A stretch of DNA of 64,000 nt, taken from assembly GCA_050011155.1 (NCBI GenBank), contig JBEKJP010000009.1, positions 1 through 64,000 of the forward strand, read 5' to 3'. Below the pieces are notes generated by a model. That model was not told the DNA's origin, did no database searches, and was given only the letters and a program-made list of their open reading frames with translations. Within the stretch, counting starts at the first letter, position 1; each line of letters begins with the position of its first letter. A program made the position numbers and the translations under genes. The stretch is from Palsa-504 sp050011155 (GTDB lineage: Bacteria > Actinomycetota > Actinomycetes > Streptosporangiales > Streptosporangiaceae). Below are positions 41,247-49,619 of the stretch, in pieces.

Positions 41247-41840
41247 ATGGAACCGTTCGTCACCCACGCCGGCCGCGCGTTGCCGCTGCGCCGCAGCAAC
41301 GTGGACACCGACCAGATCATCCCGGCCGAGTACCTCAAGCAGGTGAGCCGGACCGGCTTCGGCAAGGGCCTGTTCGCCGCCTGGCGTGAGGACCCCGCCT
41401 TCGTGCTCAACCAGCCGCAGTACGAGGGCGCGACCATCCTGGTGGCCGGCACCGACTTCGGCACCGGCTCGTCCCGCGAGCACGCGGTCTGGGCCCTGAC
41501 CGACTACGGCTTCCGGGCCGTGATCGCCCCGCGCTTCGGCGACATTTTCCGCGGCAACTCCACCAAGGCCGGCCTGCTGCCGGTCATCCTGCCCGAAGCC
41601 ACCGTGGCCGCGCTGCAGGACGCCATCGAGGCCGACCCGGCCATCGAGGTCGTGGTCGACTTGGACAACCGCGTCGTGCTGGCCGAGGCGGCCGGGATCA
41701 AGGCGCCGTTCGAGATCGACGACTACACCCGCTGGCGGCTCATGGAAGGCCTCGACGACATCGGCCTGACCCTCCGTCACGTCGACGACATCACCACCTT
41801 CGAGCGCTCACGCCCCAGCTTCCTCCCTGTCACTACCTGA
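41247..41840 (+). CDS. leuD: 3-isopropylmalate dehydratase small subunit
   Basis: 197-residue swivel-domain subunit. It has the usual N-terminus FVTHAGRALPLRRSNVDTDQ, IIPAEYLKQ, and the GTGSSREHAVWAL and FGDIFRGNSTKAGLLPV motifs that complete the active site. 30 bases after leuC with a site AAGGGAG upstream, so leuCD form an operon. Confidence 0.97.
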   Translation: MEPFVTHAGRALPLRRSNVDTDQIIPAEYLKQVSRTGFGKGLFAAWREDPAFVLNQPQYEGATILVAGTDFGTGSSREHAVWALTDYGFRAVIAPRFGDIFRGNSTKAGLLPVILPEATVAALQDAIEADPAIEVVVDLDNRVVLAEAAGIKAPFEIDDYTRWRLMEGLDDIGLTLRHVDDITTFERSRPSFLPVTT

Positions 41841-42429
41841 AACACCAGCACCCGGTCGGCCCAGAACGCCAATGCGAGCAGGCGCACCACGGGTACCGTT
41901 CGTCCCGCGATCAGAACGCTCACTCGAGAAAAGTGGCACTCATGTGCCATCGAGTCGGCCCACAGCGGCGCGGCCGGTGATGGGGCGGCGCGATCCGGCG
42001 GTCGGCCCCCCGAGACCCCCGCCTCTGCCGCCCTGGCCCCGCCGACCCCCTCCCTGCCAACCCGGGGCCTGGCCCCCTGCGGCCCCCTGGCCCCCCAGCG
42101 CGGGGACTCGCGCTGTGGCGTCCGCCGGCGCCGCGGGGTGGAGCCCGTTGCCCGGCCGGCAAATCTCACGTTCGAGGCGCGGAAAGTGCTTCGGCGACGT
42201 TGATCACGCTTCTGACCTAGGGTGTAAGCGCAAGGTAATCGATAACCGGCATTTGATTACATTGCGTATAACCACTGGATGCAGGGGCGTGTGAGATTGG
42301 CCGACACGCCGGCCAATCTGGCCATGGTTATTGTGCAACGGCGTTTGATCGCCTACTTTCGGGCAGGTCAGAGGTCGCGAACCCTAATCGGAGCCCACGC
42401 GACCTGTGGGGGAAGCGCAGGAGTGAACC
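41841..42429. other. Long non-coding stretch before hup
   Basis: About 590 bases. A weak stem (TGGCAC/GTGCCA with outer CTCGA/TCGAG) at 41931-41962 may end leuCD transcripts. A very C/G-rich block follows to about 42140, then an AT-richer block. Near hup a perfect 10-bp inverted repeat AGATTGGCCG (42294-42303) / CGGCCAATCT (42310-42319) could be an operator. The 140-codon frame at 41872 is Pro-rich and unlike any family I know; I do not call it. Confidence 0.5.
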
Positions 42430-42717
42430 ATGAACAAGCGTGATCTGATCGACGCGATCTCAGGACGGCTGGGGGACAAGAAATCCGCGGCCGAAGCTCT
42501 GAACGCGGTGCTCGAGACCATCCAGTCCGCCGTAGCGAGCGGTGACAAGGTAGCCATCACCGGGTTCGGCGTTTTCGAGAAGAGCGAGCGCCCGGCTCGT
42601 ACGGCCCGTAACCCCGCCACCGGCGCGACCATCGAGGTGCCCAAGTCCTCGGTGCCCAAGTTCCGCCCCGGCGCGGACTTCAAGGCCCTCGTCAACGGTG
42701 ACAAGCCGAAGAGCTAA
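42430..42717 (+). CDS. hup: HU-family DNA-binding protein
   Basis: 95-residue nucleoid protein that bends DNA as a dimer. It has MNKRDLIDAISGRLGDKKSA at the N-terminus, VAITGFGVFEKSERPARTAR and the beta-arm NPATGATIEVP. It ends shortly after the HU core (PKFRPGADFKALVNGDKPKS), so it is HupA-like and lacks the Lys-rich histone-like tail. GGGGGAAGCGCAGGAG upstream provides the ribosome site. Confidence 0.96.
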   Translation: MNKRDLIDAISGRLGDKKSAAEALNAVLETIQSAVASGDKVAITGFGVFEKSERPARTARNPATGATIEVPKSSVPKFRPGADFKALVNGDKPKS

Positions 42718-42741
42718 GTAAGAAGAAATAAGAAGAAGTAA

Positions 42742-42790
42742 ACGGCCGCGGGTGGCGTCCGGGACTACCCCGGCGGCCGCCCGCGGCCGT
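42742..42790 (+). terminator. hup terminator
   Basis: ACGGCCGCGGG (42742-42752) pairs perfectly with CCCGCGGCCGT (42780-42790). Placed 25 bases after the hup stop; weak T content after the stem. Confidence 0.75.
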
Positions 42791-42837
42791 ATCTGTAAAC
42801 ACGGAACCAAACACGGAACACGGCCAGCGTGACAGGC

Positions 42838-43953
42838 TCAGCGCAGGCCGGGGCGCTTGCGCAGCGCGGTCTGGATGATCCGGTCGACGAGTTGCGGCAG
42901 GGGCAGGCCGGTGGCGGCCCACATCATCGGGAAGCCAGAAGCGGGGGTCATGCCCGGCATCGTGTTGATCTCGTTGACCAGGATCTGCCCGGTCGTGGTG
43001 TAGAAGAAGTCGACCCGGGCCAGGCCCTCGCAGGAGATGGCGTCGAAGACCGCGCCGGCCAGCCGCCGGATCTCGGCCGCGGCCGCGGCCGGGACCGGCG
43101 CCGGGATCCGCATCGTGTCGGCCGAGGCCATGTACTTAGCCTCGAAATCGTAGAACTCCGAACCGGGATCCACCAGCACCTGGCCAGGGATGCTCGCCTC
43201 GGGCGGCCCGCCGTCGAGGCCCTCGAGCACCGCGCACTCGATCTCGATCCCGTCCACTGCGGCCTCGACCAGCACCTTGGGGTCGTGGGCGCGGGCGGCC
43301 TCGATGGCGTCTTCCAGCCCTTCGAAGCCGGTCACCCGGGTGATCCCGATGCTCGAGCCGCCACGGGCCGGCTTGACGAACACCGGCCAGCCGAGATCGG
43401 CGATTTCGTCCAGCACCCGCTTGCGTTCGTCAAGGGACTGCCACTCCCGGTCGCGCACCACCACGTACGGACCGACCGGCAGGCCCCGGGCCGTCAGGAG
43501 CACCTTCATGTACTCCTTATCCATGCCGGCCGCGCTGGCGAACACGCCGGCGCCCGCGTACCTGGTGCCGGTCATCTCCAGCAGGCCCTGGATGGTGCCG
43601 TCCTCGCCGTAGGCGCCGTGCAGCAGCGGCAGCACGACGTCGACCGCACCGAGGTCCCGCGGGACGGAGTCAGGGCTCGTCACCCGCAAGGCGGAACCGC
43701 TGACCGGGGTGATCTCAGAGCCGGGTATGGCCACCGACTCGACCGACGGCAGCGAGCCGGAAGACAACGCCAGCCGAGCGGGGTCACCCGACACCAGCAC
43801 CCACCGCCCGTCGGTGGCGATGCCGATGGGCAGCACCTCGTAGCGGTCGCGGTCGATAACCGACAAGATCAAGCCCGCGCTCGCGCAGGAAATGGCGTGC
43901 TCGGTGCTGCGACCGCCGAATACTACGGCGACCCGGATTTTTCCCTGCCCCAC
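42838..43953 (-). CDS. ddl: D-alanine--D-alanine ligase
   Basis: ATP-grasp ligase making D-Ala-D-Ala for peptidoglycan, 371 residues. GTG 43953 is the start (GGGAGG four bases upstream). The longer frame to 44034 would translate the tandem repeats as Gly-Leu-Cys-Leu-Val units and is not credible. Motifs: VAVVFGGRSTEHAISCASA, LLHGAYGEDGTIQGLLE, VFVKPARGGSSIGITRV and LVNEINTMPGMTP. The Tyr of the omega loop region (EFYDFEAKY) fits a standard D-Ala-D-Ala enzyme rather than a VanA-type D-Ala-D-Lac ligase. Confidence 0.94.
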   Translation of the reverse strand: MGQGKIRVAVVFGGRSTEHAISCASAGLILSVIDRDRYEVLPIGIATDGRWVLVSGDPARLALSSGSLPSVESVAIPGSEITPVSGSALRVTSPDSVPRDLGAVDVVLPLLHGAYGEDGTIQGLLEMTGTRYAGAGVFASAAGMDKEYMKVLLTARGLPVGPYVVVRDREWQSLDERKRVLDEIADLGWPVFVKPARGGSSIGITRVTGFEGLEDAIEAARAHDPKVLVEAAVDGIEIECAVLEGLDGGPPEASIPGQVLVDPGSEFYDFEAKYMASADTMRIPAPVPAAAAAEIRRLAGAVFDAISCEGLARVDFFYTTTGQILVNEINTMPGMTPASGFPMMWAATGLPLPQLVDRIIQTALRKRPGLR

Positions 43954-43971
43954 GCGTCCTCCCGTCCGGCC

Positions 43972-44031
43972 CAACCCCACAAGGCACAACCCCACAAGGC
44001 ACAACCCCACAAGGCACAACCCCACAAGGCG
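43972..44031. repeat. Four 15-bp tandem repeats in the ddl leader
   Basis: Unit CAACCCCACAAGGCA repeats exactly at 43972, 43987 and 44002, with a fourth copy at 44017 differing in the last base, then a partial copy. It lies 19 bases upstream of the ddl start, inside the promoter or 5' leader. Confidence 0.95.
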
Positions 44032-44070
44032 CAACCATCAAGCCCAAGCCCAAAGAGCTGAGCGACCAGG

Positions 44071-45300
44071 CTACGGCCTGCTGAGGGACTCCAGCGCCAC
44101 ATACGCGTCAGAGATCAGGTCTTCCGCGTCTTCCAGGCCGACGGAGAAACGTACCGCGCCCGGATCGATGCCGCCGGCCGCCAGCGCCCGGTCGTCGAGT
44201 TGCCGGTGCGTGGTCGAGGCGACGTGGCTGACCAGCGTGTGGGTCCCGCCCAGGGACGTGGCGAGTGAGGCGAGCCGCAGCTTGTCGGCGAACGCCATGC
44301 CCGCCTCGCGACCGCCGTGCGGCGTGACGGTGACGATCGCCCCGAACCGCACCCCCTCCGGGCCCGCGTCGAACAGCCGCCGGGCCACCTGGTGCCCGGC
44401 GTGCTCCGGCAGCCCGGGGTAGTCGATGCGCAGCACGGCCGGGTGCCGGGACAGCGCGGCCGCGAACACCGAGGCGGTCGAGCAGGCCCGGCGCACCCGC
44501 AGCGGCAGCGTCTCCAGGCCCCGGCGCAGCAGGAACGCCTCATCGGGCGCCAGCGACGCACCGGTGTCCACTCGGGTGCCGCGGATGTTGCTGATCAGCT
44601 CGATGCGCCCGGTGACCACGCCGCCGGTGACGTCGGAGTGGCCGCCGATGTACTTGGTGGCCGAGTGCACGACCAGATCGGCGCCGTGCTCGAGCGGCCG
44701 GCAGATGACCGGCGGGGCCAGCGTGGAGTCGACCACAAGCAGCGCCCCGGCGTCGTGCGCGATCTCGGCCAGCTTACGCAGGTCGGCGACGGCGGTGGTG
44801 GGGTTGGCGATGGTCTCCGCGTACACCACCCGCGTGGTCGGGCGGATGGCCGCCTGGACCGCGTCCAGGTCGGTGATGTCGACGAAGTCCGTCTCCACCC
44901 CGAACCGCGACAGGACGTTGCGCAGCAGCGAGTACGTGCCCCCGTAGACCGCGCCCGACGCCACCACGTGCGCGCCGGTCCGGGCGAAGGTCCAGAACAC
45001 GCCGCTGATCGCGGCCATCCCCGAGGCGAACGCCTGGGCGGCCGGCCAGCGCGGCAGGTTCACCCCTTCCAGCGCCGCGACCGCGCGGGCGAACGCGTCC
45101 ACGGTGGGGTTGTCGATCCGGCTGTAGGTGTAGCCGGGCATCTCGTCGTTCAGGACGGACCGGTACTCTTCGGACGAACCGAACGCGAACGACGCGGTGC
45201 GGAACACCGGCGTGCCGAGCGGCTGCTGCGCAGGCGTCGGCGGGGCCGGGAGGTGGACCGCCCTGGTGTTCTCGCCGGTCTGCTTGCGGACTATCTCCAC
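44071..45300 (-). CDS. Cystathionine gamma-synthase/gamma-lyase family PLP enzyme
   Basis: Trans-sulfuration enzyme of 409 residues. PLP lysine in VVHSATKYIGGHSDVTGG near residue 213; ASGMAAISGVFWTFA near 90; VYAETIANPTTAVADL near 155. Family members make cystathionine, split it, or use O-acetylhomoserine, and sequence alone does not separate these. It lies between ddl and gpsA on the same strand. Confidence 0.88.
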   Translation of the reverse strand: MEIVRKQTGENTRAVHLPAPPTPAQQPLGTPVFRTASFAFGSSEEYRSVLNDEMPGYTYSRIDNPTVDAFARAVAALEGVNLPRWPAAQAFASGMAAISGVFWTFARTGAHVVASGAVYGGTYSLLRNVLSRFGVETDFVDITDLDAVQAAIRPTTRVVYAETIANPTTAVADLRKLAEIAHDAGALLVVDSTLAPPVICRPLEHGADLVVHSATKYIGGHSDVTGGVVTGRIELISNIRGTRVDTGASLAPDEAFLLRRGLETLPLRVRRACSTASVFAAALSRHPAVLRIDYPGLPEHAGHQVARRLFDAGPEGVRFGAIVTVTPHGGREAGMAFADKLRLASLATSLGGTHTLVSHVASTTHRQLDDRALAAGGIDPGAVRFSVGLEDAEDLISDAYVALESLSRP

Positions 45301-45372
45301 TAAATCATTCCTGCCGTTCTAGGCACCAAGCGCAGGGACTTCGCCAACTATTCGCCAACCAAGAGTGCCAGT

Positions 45373-46377
45373 TCACGGACCGTACCACTCCGGCTTGGCC
45401 GAACGTGACGCAAGCATCGACGCAGCCTGCTCGACCGGCAGCCCGTCCCGCATGACGGCCTCGACCACCTCGGTGATCGGCATCTCGACCCCGTGCTCCC
45501 GGGCGAGTTCGAGCACCGGCCCGCAGGACGCGACGCCCTCCGCGGTCTGGTTCATCGCGGCCGACGCCGAAGCCACCGTCATGCCGCGGCCCAGGTACTC
45601 GCCGAACGTCCGGTTCCGCGACAGCGGCGAGCTGCACGTGGCCACCAGGTCGCCCATCCCGGCCAGCCCGGCGAACGTCTGCGCCTGGGCGCCCAGGGCC
45701 GAGCCGAGCCGGGCGATCTCGGCCAGCCCGCGGGTGATCAGCGTGGCCCGGGTGTTGTCGCCAAGACCCATGGCCACCGCGATGCCGACCGCGATCGCGA
45801 TGACGTTCTTCACCGTCCCGCCGAGCTCGCAGCCGGTCACGTCGGTGTTGGTGTAGGGCCGGAAGTACGGCGTGTGGCACGCGCCTTGCAGGGCCTCCGC
45901 CCCCGGCAAGGAACCGCACGCCACCACCGCCGCGGTGAATTCCCGCCGGACGATCTCGCCCGCCAGGTTGGGCCCCGCCACCACGCCCACCCGGGACAGA
46001 TCCGCGCCGGTCACCTCGGCGATCACCGAGCTCATCCGCAGCCGGGTGCCGTGCTCGATCCCCTTCATGAGGCTGACAAGCAGCGCCCGCGGCGGCAGCA
46101 GCGGCGCCCACTCGGCCAGGTTGGCCCGCAGCGTCTGGGCGGGCACCGCGAACGCCACCAGGTCGGCGCCGTCCAGCGCCTCAGCCGGGTCCGACGTCGC
46201 GTCCAGGGCCGGGTTCAGCGCGATCCCCGGCAGGTAGTCCGGGTTCTCGTGCTGCACGGCCAGCGCCTTCGCGAGCGCCGGCTTGCGGCTGTACAGCACG
46301 GTGCTTGTCCCCGCGTCGCAGAGCACCTGAGCGAACGTGGTACCCCAGGAACCCGCGCTCAGCACGGCGGCTTTCAC
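45373..46377 (-). CDS. gpsA: Glycerol-3-phosphate dehydrogenase [NAD(P)+]
   Basis: Makes sn-glycerol-3-phosphate from dihydroxyacetone phosphate for phospholipids. 334 residues from GTG 46377. Rossmann motif AVLSAGSWGTTFAQVL at the N-terminus (Ser replaces the more usual Gly in GAGSWGT), VAGPNLAGEI near 140 and the catalytic-lysine segment GGTVKNVIAIAVGIA near 190. It starts ten bases after plsC; both act in phosphatidic acid synthesis. Confidence 0.95.
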   Translation of the reverse strand: MKAAVLSAGSWGTTFAQVLCDAGTSTVLYSRKPALAKALAVQHENPDYLPGIALNPALDATSDPAEALDGADLVAFAVPAQTLRANLAEWAPLLPPRALLVSLMKGIEHGTRLRMSSVIAEVTGADLSRVGVVAGPNLAGEIVRREFTAAVVACGSLPGAEALQGACHTPYFRPYTNTDVTGCELGGTVKNVIAIAVGIAVAMGLGDNTRATLITRGLAEIARLGSALGAQAQTFAGLAGMGDLVATCSSPLSRNRTFGEYLGRGMTVASASAAMNQTAEGVASCGPVLELAREHGVEMPITEVVEAVMRDGLPVEQAASMLASRSAKPEWYGP

Positions 46378-46387
46378 GACGGCACCC

Positions 46388-47215
46388 TCACGCGCCGCCG
46401 GAGACCGCCTCGCCCGAGCCCGGGCGAGCATCCGGGAGCGGGGCGGGTTGATCCTTCGTTCGTTCCAATGGGACGCGGCCGCCCGCGTCGAGATCCCAGG
46501 GTGCGGTGGGGGGCGGCTCCTGCCTGATCTTGGCCAGCAGGCCGGTGATGTCGGCCATGATGTCGGCCGTCGCGGCCTGCAGCGTCGACGCGCCGAGGCG
46601 CTGGCCCTGGTAGGCGGACAGGTCGACCGGCGCCCCGGCCGCCATCCGGACCGTCTTGCGCGGGAACAGGTGCGGCTTCTTCGACCCGTACGGCAGGATC
46701 TCCTGCGCGCCCCACTGGGCGATCGGGATCACCGGCGCCCCGGTGATCAGGGCCAGCCGCGCCGCGCCGGTCTTGCCCGTCATCGGCCACAGGTCCGGGT
46801 CGCGGGACGCGGTCCCCTCCGGGTAGACGATCACGCAGGCCCCGGCCCGCAGCGCCTCCTCGGCCTTCTTGAGCACCAGGCCCGCGTCGCCCCGGCCGCG
46901 GAACACCGGCAGCTGGCCGAACTTGTACATCAGCGGCCCGATCACCTTCACCTCGAAGATCGCTGACTTGATCATGAAAACCGGGTACCGCTTGGCGTAG
47001 CCGTCGCTGAACAGGGCGATCGCGGGCCAGTCGGCGTAGGACAGGTGGTTCGGGGCCAGGATGATGCCGCCCGTCCGGGGGATGTTCTCCTTGCCTGACC
47101 AGCGGAACCTCATCAGCAGCCGCAGCCCCGGGTGCAGGATGATCCGCGAGAACAGCCGCCAGCCCGGCGAGTACGTGTAGGACGTAGGCTGGCCAGCGCC
47201 AGTACGCGTGGTCAT
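46388..47215 (-). CDS. plsC: 1-acyl-sn-glycerol-3-phosphate acyltransferase
   Basis: Membrane-associated acyltransferase making phosphatidic acid, 275 residues from ATG 47215. Block I NHLSYADWPA gives the H-x4-D catalytic pair, block III is YPEGTASRDP, and block IV is APVIPIAQWG. The C-terminus is Pro-rich and polar. First gene of the plsC-gpsA pair; divergent from cofC. Confidence 0.93.
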   Translation of the reverse strand: MTTRTGAGQPTSYTYSPGWRLFSRIILHPGLRLLMRFRWSGKENIPRTGGIILAPNHLSYADWPAIALFSDGYAKRYPVFMIKSAIFEVKVIGPLMYKFGQLPVFRGRGDAGLVLKKAEEALRAGACVIVYPEGTASRDPDLWPMTGKTGAARLALITGAPVIPIAQWGAQEILPYGSKKPHLFPRKTVRMAAGAPVDLSAYQGQRLGASTLQAATADIMADITGLLAKIRQEPPPTAPWDLDAGGRVPLERTKDQPAPLPDARPGSGEAVSGGA

Positions 47216-47285
47216 GGAGCTAGTCTCCTGGTTCTTGCGGTCCGGTGTCGAGGCAGGGTCAAACGAGATGATCGAGGATGTGCCG

Positions 47286-47930
47286 ATGACCTGGTCGGTG
47301 CTGATGCCCGTCAAGGTGCTCGAGCAGGCCAAGTCCAGGCTCGCGGCGCTCACCGGCCCGCGGCGGGCCGAGTTCGCGCTCGCGCTCGCCTGCGACACGG
47401 TGACCGCCGTGGCCGGTTCCGGCCCGGTGGCCCGCGTGATCGTGATCACAGACGACCAGGTCGCGTCGGTGGCGCTGGCCGCGCTGGGCGCGCTCGTCGT
47501 TCCCGACGAGCCGCGGGCCGGGCTGAACGCGGCGCTGCGGCACGGCGCCGGGTACGCCGCCGCCCGCTGGCCCCGCTCGGGGACGGCCGCGCTCTCCGCC
47601 GACCTGCCCGCGCTGCGCCCGGACGAGCTCGGCCGGACCCTGAACGCGGCCGCGGCCTGGCCGAACGCGTTCGTGGCGGACGCCGCCGGTGACGGCACGA
47701 CGCTGTACACGGCGGCGCCGGGAGCGGTCTTCTCACCCGCGTTCGGCCTGGCCTCGCGGGCGCGGCACGCCGCGGGCGGCGCCGCCGAACTCGCCCTGGA
47801 CGGCATTCCGGGCCTGCGCCGGGACGTGGACACGCCCGACGACCTGCGCGGCGCGGCCGGCCTGGGGCTGGGCCGGCACAGCGCGCCGCTCGCCGCGGAA
47901 CTGCTCAGATGTGCACCACGGGGCAGGTAA
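47286..47930 (+). CDS. cofC: 2-phospho-L-lactate/phosphoenolpyruvate guanylyltransferase (F420 synthesis)
   Basis: Nucleotidyltransferase activating phosphoenolpyruvate or phospholactate with GTP for coenzyme F420; called FbiD in actinobacteria. 214 residues from ATG 47286, which has GAGGA seven bases upstream; ATG 47268 is an alternative. Family motifs are WSVLMPVKVLEQAKSRL at the N-terminus, TALSADLPALRP-like segment (AALSADLPALRPDEL) near residue 103 and GLRRDVDTPDDL near the end. Confidence 0.9.
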   Translation: MTWSVLMPVKVLEQAKSRLAALTGPRRAEFALALACDTVTAVAGSGPVARVIVITDDQVASVALAALGALVVPDEPRAGLNAALRHGAGYAAARWPRSGTAALSADLPALRPDELGRTLNAAAAWPNAFVADAAGDGTTLYTAAPGAVFSPAFGLASRARHAAGGAAELALDGIPGLRRDVDTPDDLRGAAGLGLGRHSAPLAAELLRCAPRGR

Positions 47931-48138
47931 GCGTCCTGGTGATCCCAGGTACGGACTGGATGTGCGCGGCGACAAGCCGGCCGAGCTCGTCGACGTTGTC
48001 CGCCTGGGCGCGCACGATGACGTCGTAGGGTCCGGTGACGTCTTCTGCTTGCGTGACGCCGCTGATCTTCGCGATGAGCGAGGCCACGTCGGCGGCCTTG
48101 CCGACTTCTGTCTGGACGAGGATGTAAGCCTCTACCAT
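47905..48138 (-). CDS. Stand-alone Lrp/AsnC ligand-binding domain protein
   Basis: 77 residues, ATG 48138 with GGGAGG upstream. It is only the RAM/AsnC effector domain (EAYILVQTEVGKAADVASLI, GPYDVIVRAQADNVDELGRL) without a DNA-binding part, a form common in actinobacteria near ddl and thiL. Overlaps the cofC 3' end by 26 bases on the other strand. Role unknown; may bind an amino acid or pair with full-length Lrp proteins. Confidence 0.88.
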   Translation of the reverse strand: MVEAYILVQTEVGKAADVASLIAKISGVTQAEDVTGPYDVIVRAQADNVDELGRLVAAHIQSVPGITRTLTCPVVHI

Positions 48139-48215
48139 GAGGTCCTCCCAGGGGATTACGGGACAGGCGCCCCGCCCGCCCACGCTACCGTAGAGGTCCA
48201 GACCATGTAACACGC

Positions 48216-49298
48216 GTGCCCCCCCGTGAAAGAGGTGAGCCCGCCATCGGGAACGAGCCGCCGACGCTGGCCTCGCTGGGGGAGTTCGGCCTGATCAAGA
48301 CGGTGTCGGCCGGCCTGCCGCCGAACGCGCGGACGCTCGTCGGCATCGGTGACGACGCCGCCGTGCTGGCCACGCCGGACGGCCGGGTGGTCGCCACCAC
48401 GGATTTCCTGCTCGAGGGGCGGCATTTCCGCCGCGACTGGTCGTCCGCCGCCGACATCGGGCACAAGGCCGCGGCCCGCAGCCTGGCCGACTGCGCGGCC
48501 ATGGGGGCCGAGCCGACCGCCCTGCTGGTCGCGCTGGCGGCGCCGCCCGACCTGGAGGCCCGCTGGGCCAGGGAACTGGCCGAGGGCCTGGCGCGGGAGT
48601 GCGCGCGCACCGGCGCCGCCGTGATCGGCGGGGACACCGCCCGGGCCGACAGCGTGCTGCTCGCCGTGACCGGCCTCGGCGACCTGGCCGGCCGCGACCC
48701 GGTGCTGCGCTCCGGGGCCAGGCCCGGCGATCTGGTCGCGGTGGCCGGCCCGCTGGGGCACGCCGCGGCCGGGTTCGCCCTGCTGACCGCGGGCCTGACC
48801 GACGATCGGCTGATCGCCCCCCTGATCGCCCCCCTGATCGCGCAGCACCTGCGGCCCGCGCCGCCGTACCCGGCCGGCCCGGAGGCGGCCGCCCTGGGCG
48901 CGACCGCGATGATCGACGTCAGCGACGGCCTGCTGGCCGACCTGGGCCACGTGGCGGAGGCCAGCGGCGTCCAGGTCCGCCTGGCCTCGGCCGGGCTGAG
49001 GCCGGAGGAAGAGTTGCTCGCCGCCGCCAGAAAATATTTGTACCGAACGGCCTCGGTGTCACGCCCCGGTCCTGATGCCACGCCAGCCGCGCAGGCCCAG
49101 GAGTGGGTGCTCACCGGCGGCGAGGACCATTCACTGGTCGCGACGTTCCCCGCGGGCACGCCGCTGCCGCCTCGCTGGCGGGTGATAGGCGAGGTCAGCG
49201 GGCCCGAACCCGGCCCCAGAACGCAGCAGCGGGGCGTCGTCGTCGATGGCCAGCCGGGCTCACAGCGCCCCGGCTGGGATCACTTCGCTAGCGGCTGA
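48216..49298 (+). CDS. thiL: Thiamine-monophosphate kinase
   Basis: Phosphorylates thiamine monophosphate to the diphosphate cofactor. About 360 residues; GTG 48216 is the only early in-frame start, but it has a poor ribosome site. Motifs: LVGIGDDAAVLATPDGRVVATTDFL-type metal site (GIGDDAAV near residue 44), DIGHKAAARSLADCAAMG near 80, MIDVSDGLLADLGH near 232 and LTGGEDHSLVATFP near 297. It contains a three-fold 12-bp repeat (LIAPLIAPLIAQ) near residue 200 and an extra ~20-residue stretch with KYLYRTAS near 272. Confidence 0.9.
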   Translation: MPPRERGEPAIGNEPPTLASLGEFGLIKTVSAGLPPNARTLVGIGDDAAVLATPDGRVVATTDFLLEGRHFRRDWSSAADIGHKAAARSLADCAAMGAEPTALLVALAAPPDLEARWARELAEGLARECARTGAAVIGGDTARADSVLLAVTGLGDLAGRDPVLRSGARPGDLVAVAGPLGHAAAGFALLTAGLTDDRLIAPLIAPLIAQHLRPAPPYPAGPEAAALGATAMIDVSDGLLADLGHVAEASGVQVRLASAGLRPEEELLAAARKYLYRTASVSRPGPDATPAAQAQEWVLTGGEDHSLVATFPAGTPLPPRWRVIGEVSGPEPGPRTQQRGVVVDGQPGSQRPGWDHFASG

Positions 49299-49473
49299 TC
49301 TTGCCGGCCTTGATGCAGGAGGTGCACACGTTCACGTGCTTGGCCGTGCCGTTGACGGTGACGCGGCGGCGCTGGATGTTCGGGTTCCAGCGACGGCGGG
49401 TACGGCGGTGCGAGAAGGAGACGTTGTTGCCGAAGATCGGCCCCTTACCGCATACGTCGCAGACGGAAGCCAC
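49288..49473 (-). CDS. rpmB: 50S ribosomal protein L28
   Basis: 61 residues; GTG 49473 with AGGAG six bases upstream gives MASVCDVCGKGP. Has the CxxC zinc pairs (CDVC and CTSC) of the C+ form, and RRTRRRWNPNIQRR. Divergent from recG, as in other actinobacteria; its end overlaps the thiL end by 11 bases. Confidence 0.97.
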   Translation of the reverse strand: MASVCDVCGKGPIFGNNVSFSHRRTRRRWNPNIQRRRVTVNGTAKHVNVCTSCIKAGKISR

Positions 49474-49619
49474 GGTTCGCTCCTGAGAATTGATGGTGTG
49501 ACGTCTAGGTGGCGTGCCCGGCTCTACGCGAAACTTCTCCACGCGTACTAGGCAGCCGTCGAAGCCTACCCGAAGGGTTGCCCCGACGCGAACCGCGCTC
49601 AATGTCGTGGTCCGCTTCT

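Noticed and set aside
41872..42294. 140-codon Pro-rich frame before hup
   Set aside because: Its content follows a C-rich DNA block and then changes abruptly; no start signal or homology pattern.
43953..44034. N-terminal extension of Ddl made of Gly-Leu-Cys-Leu-Val repeats
   Set aside because: It is the translation of the 15-bp tandem repeats; the ribosome site lies downstream of them, before GTG 43953.
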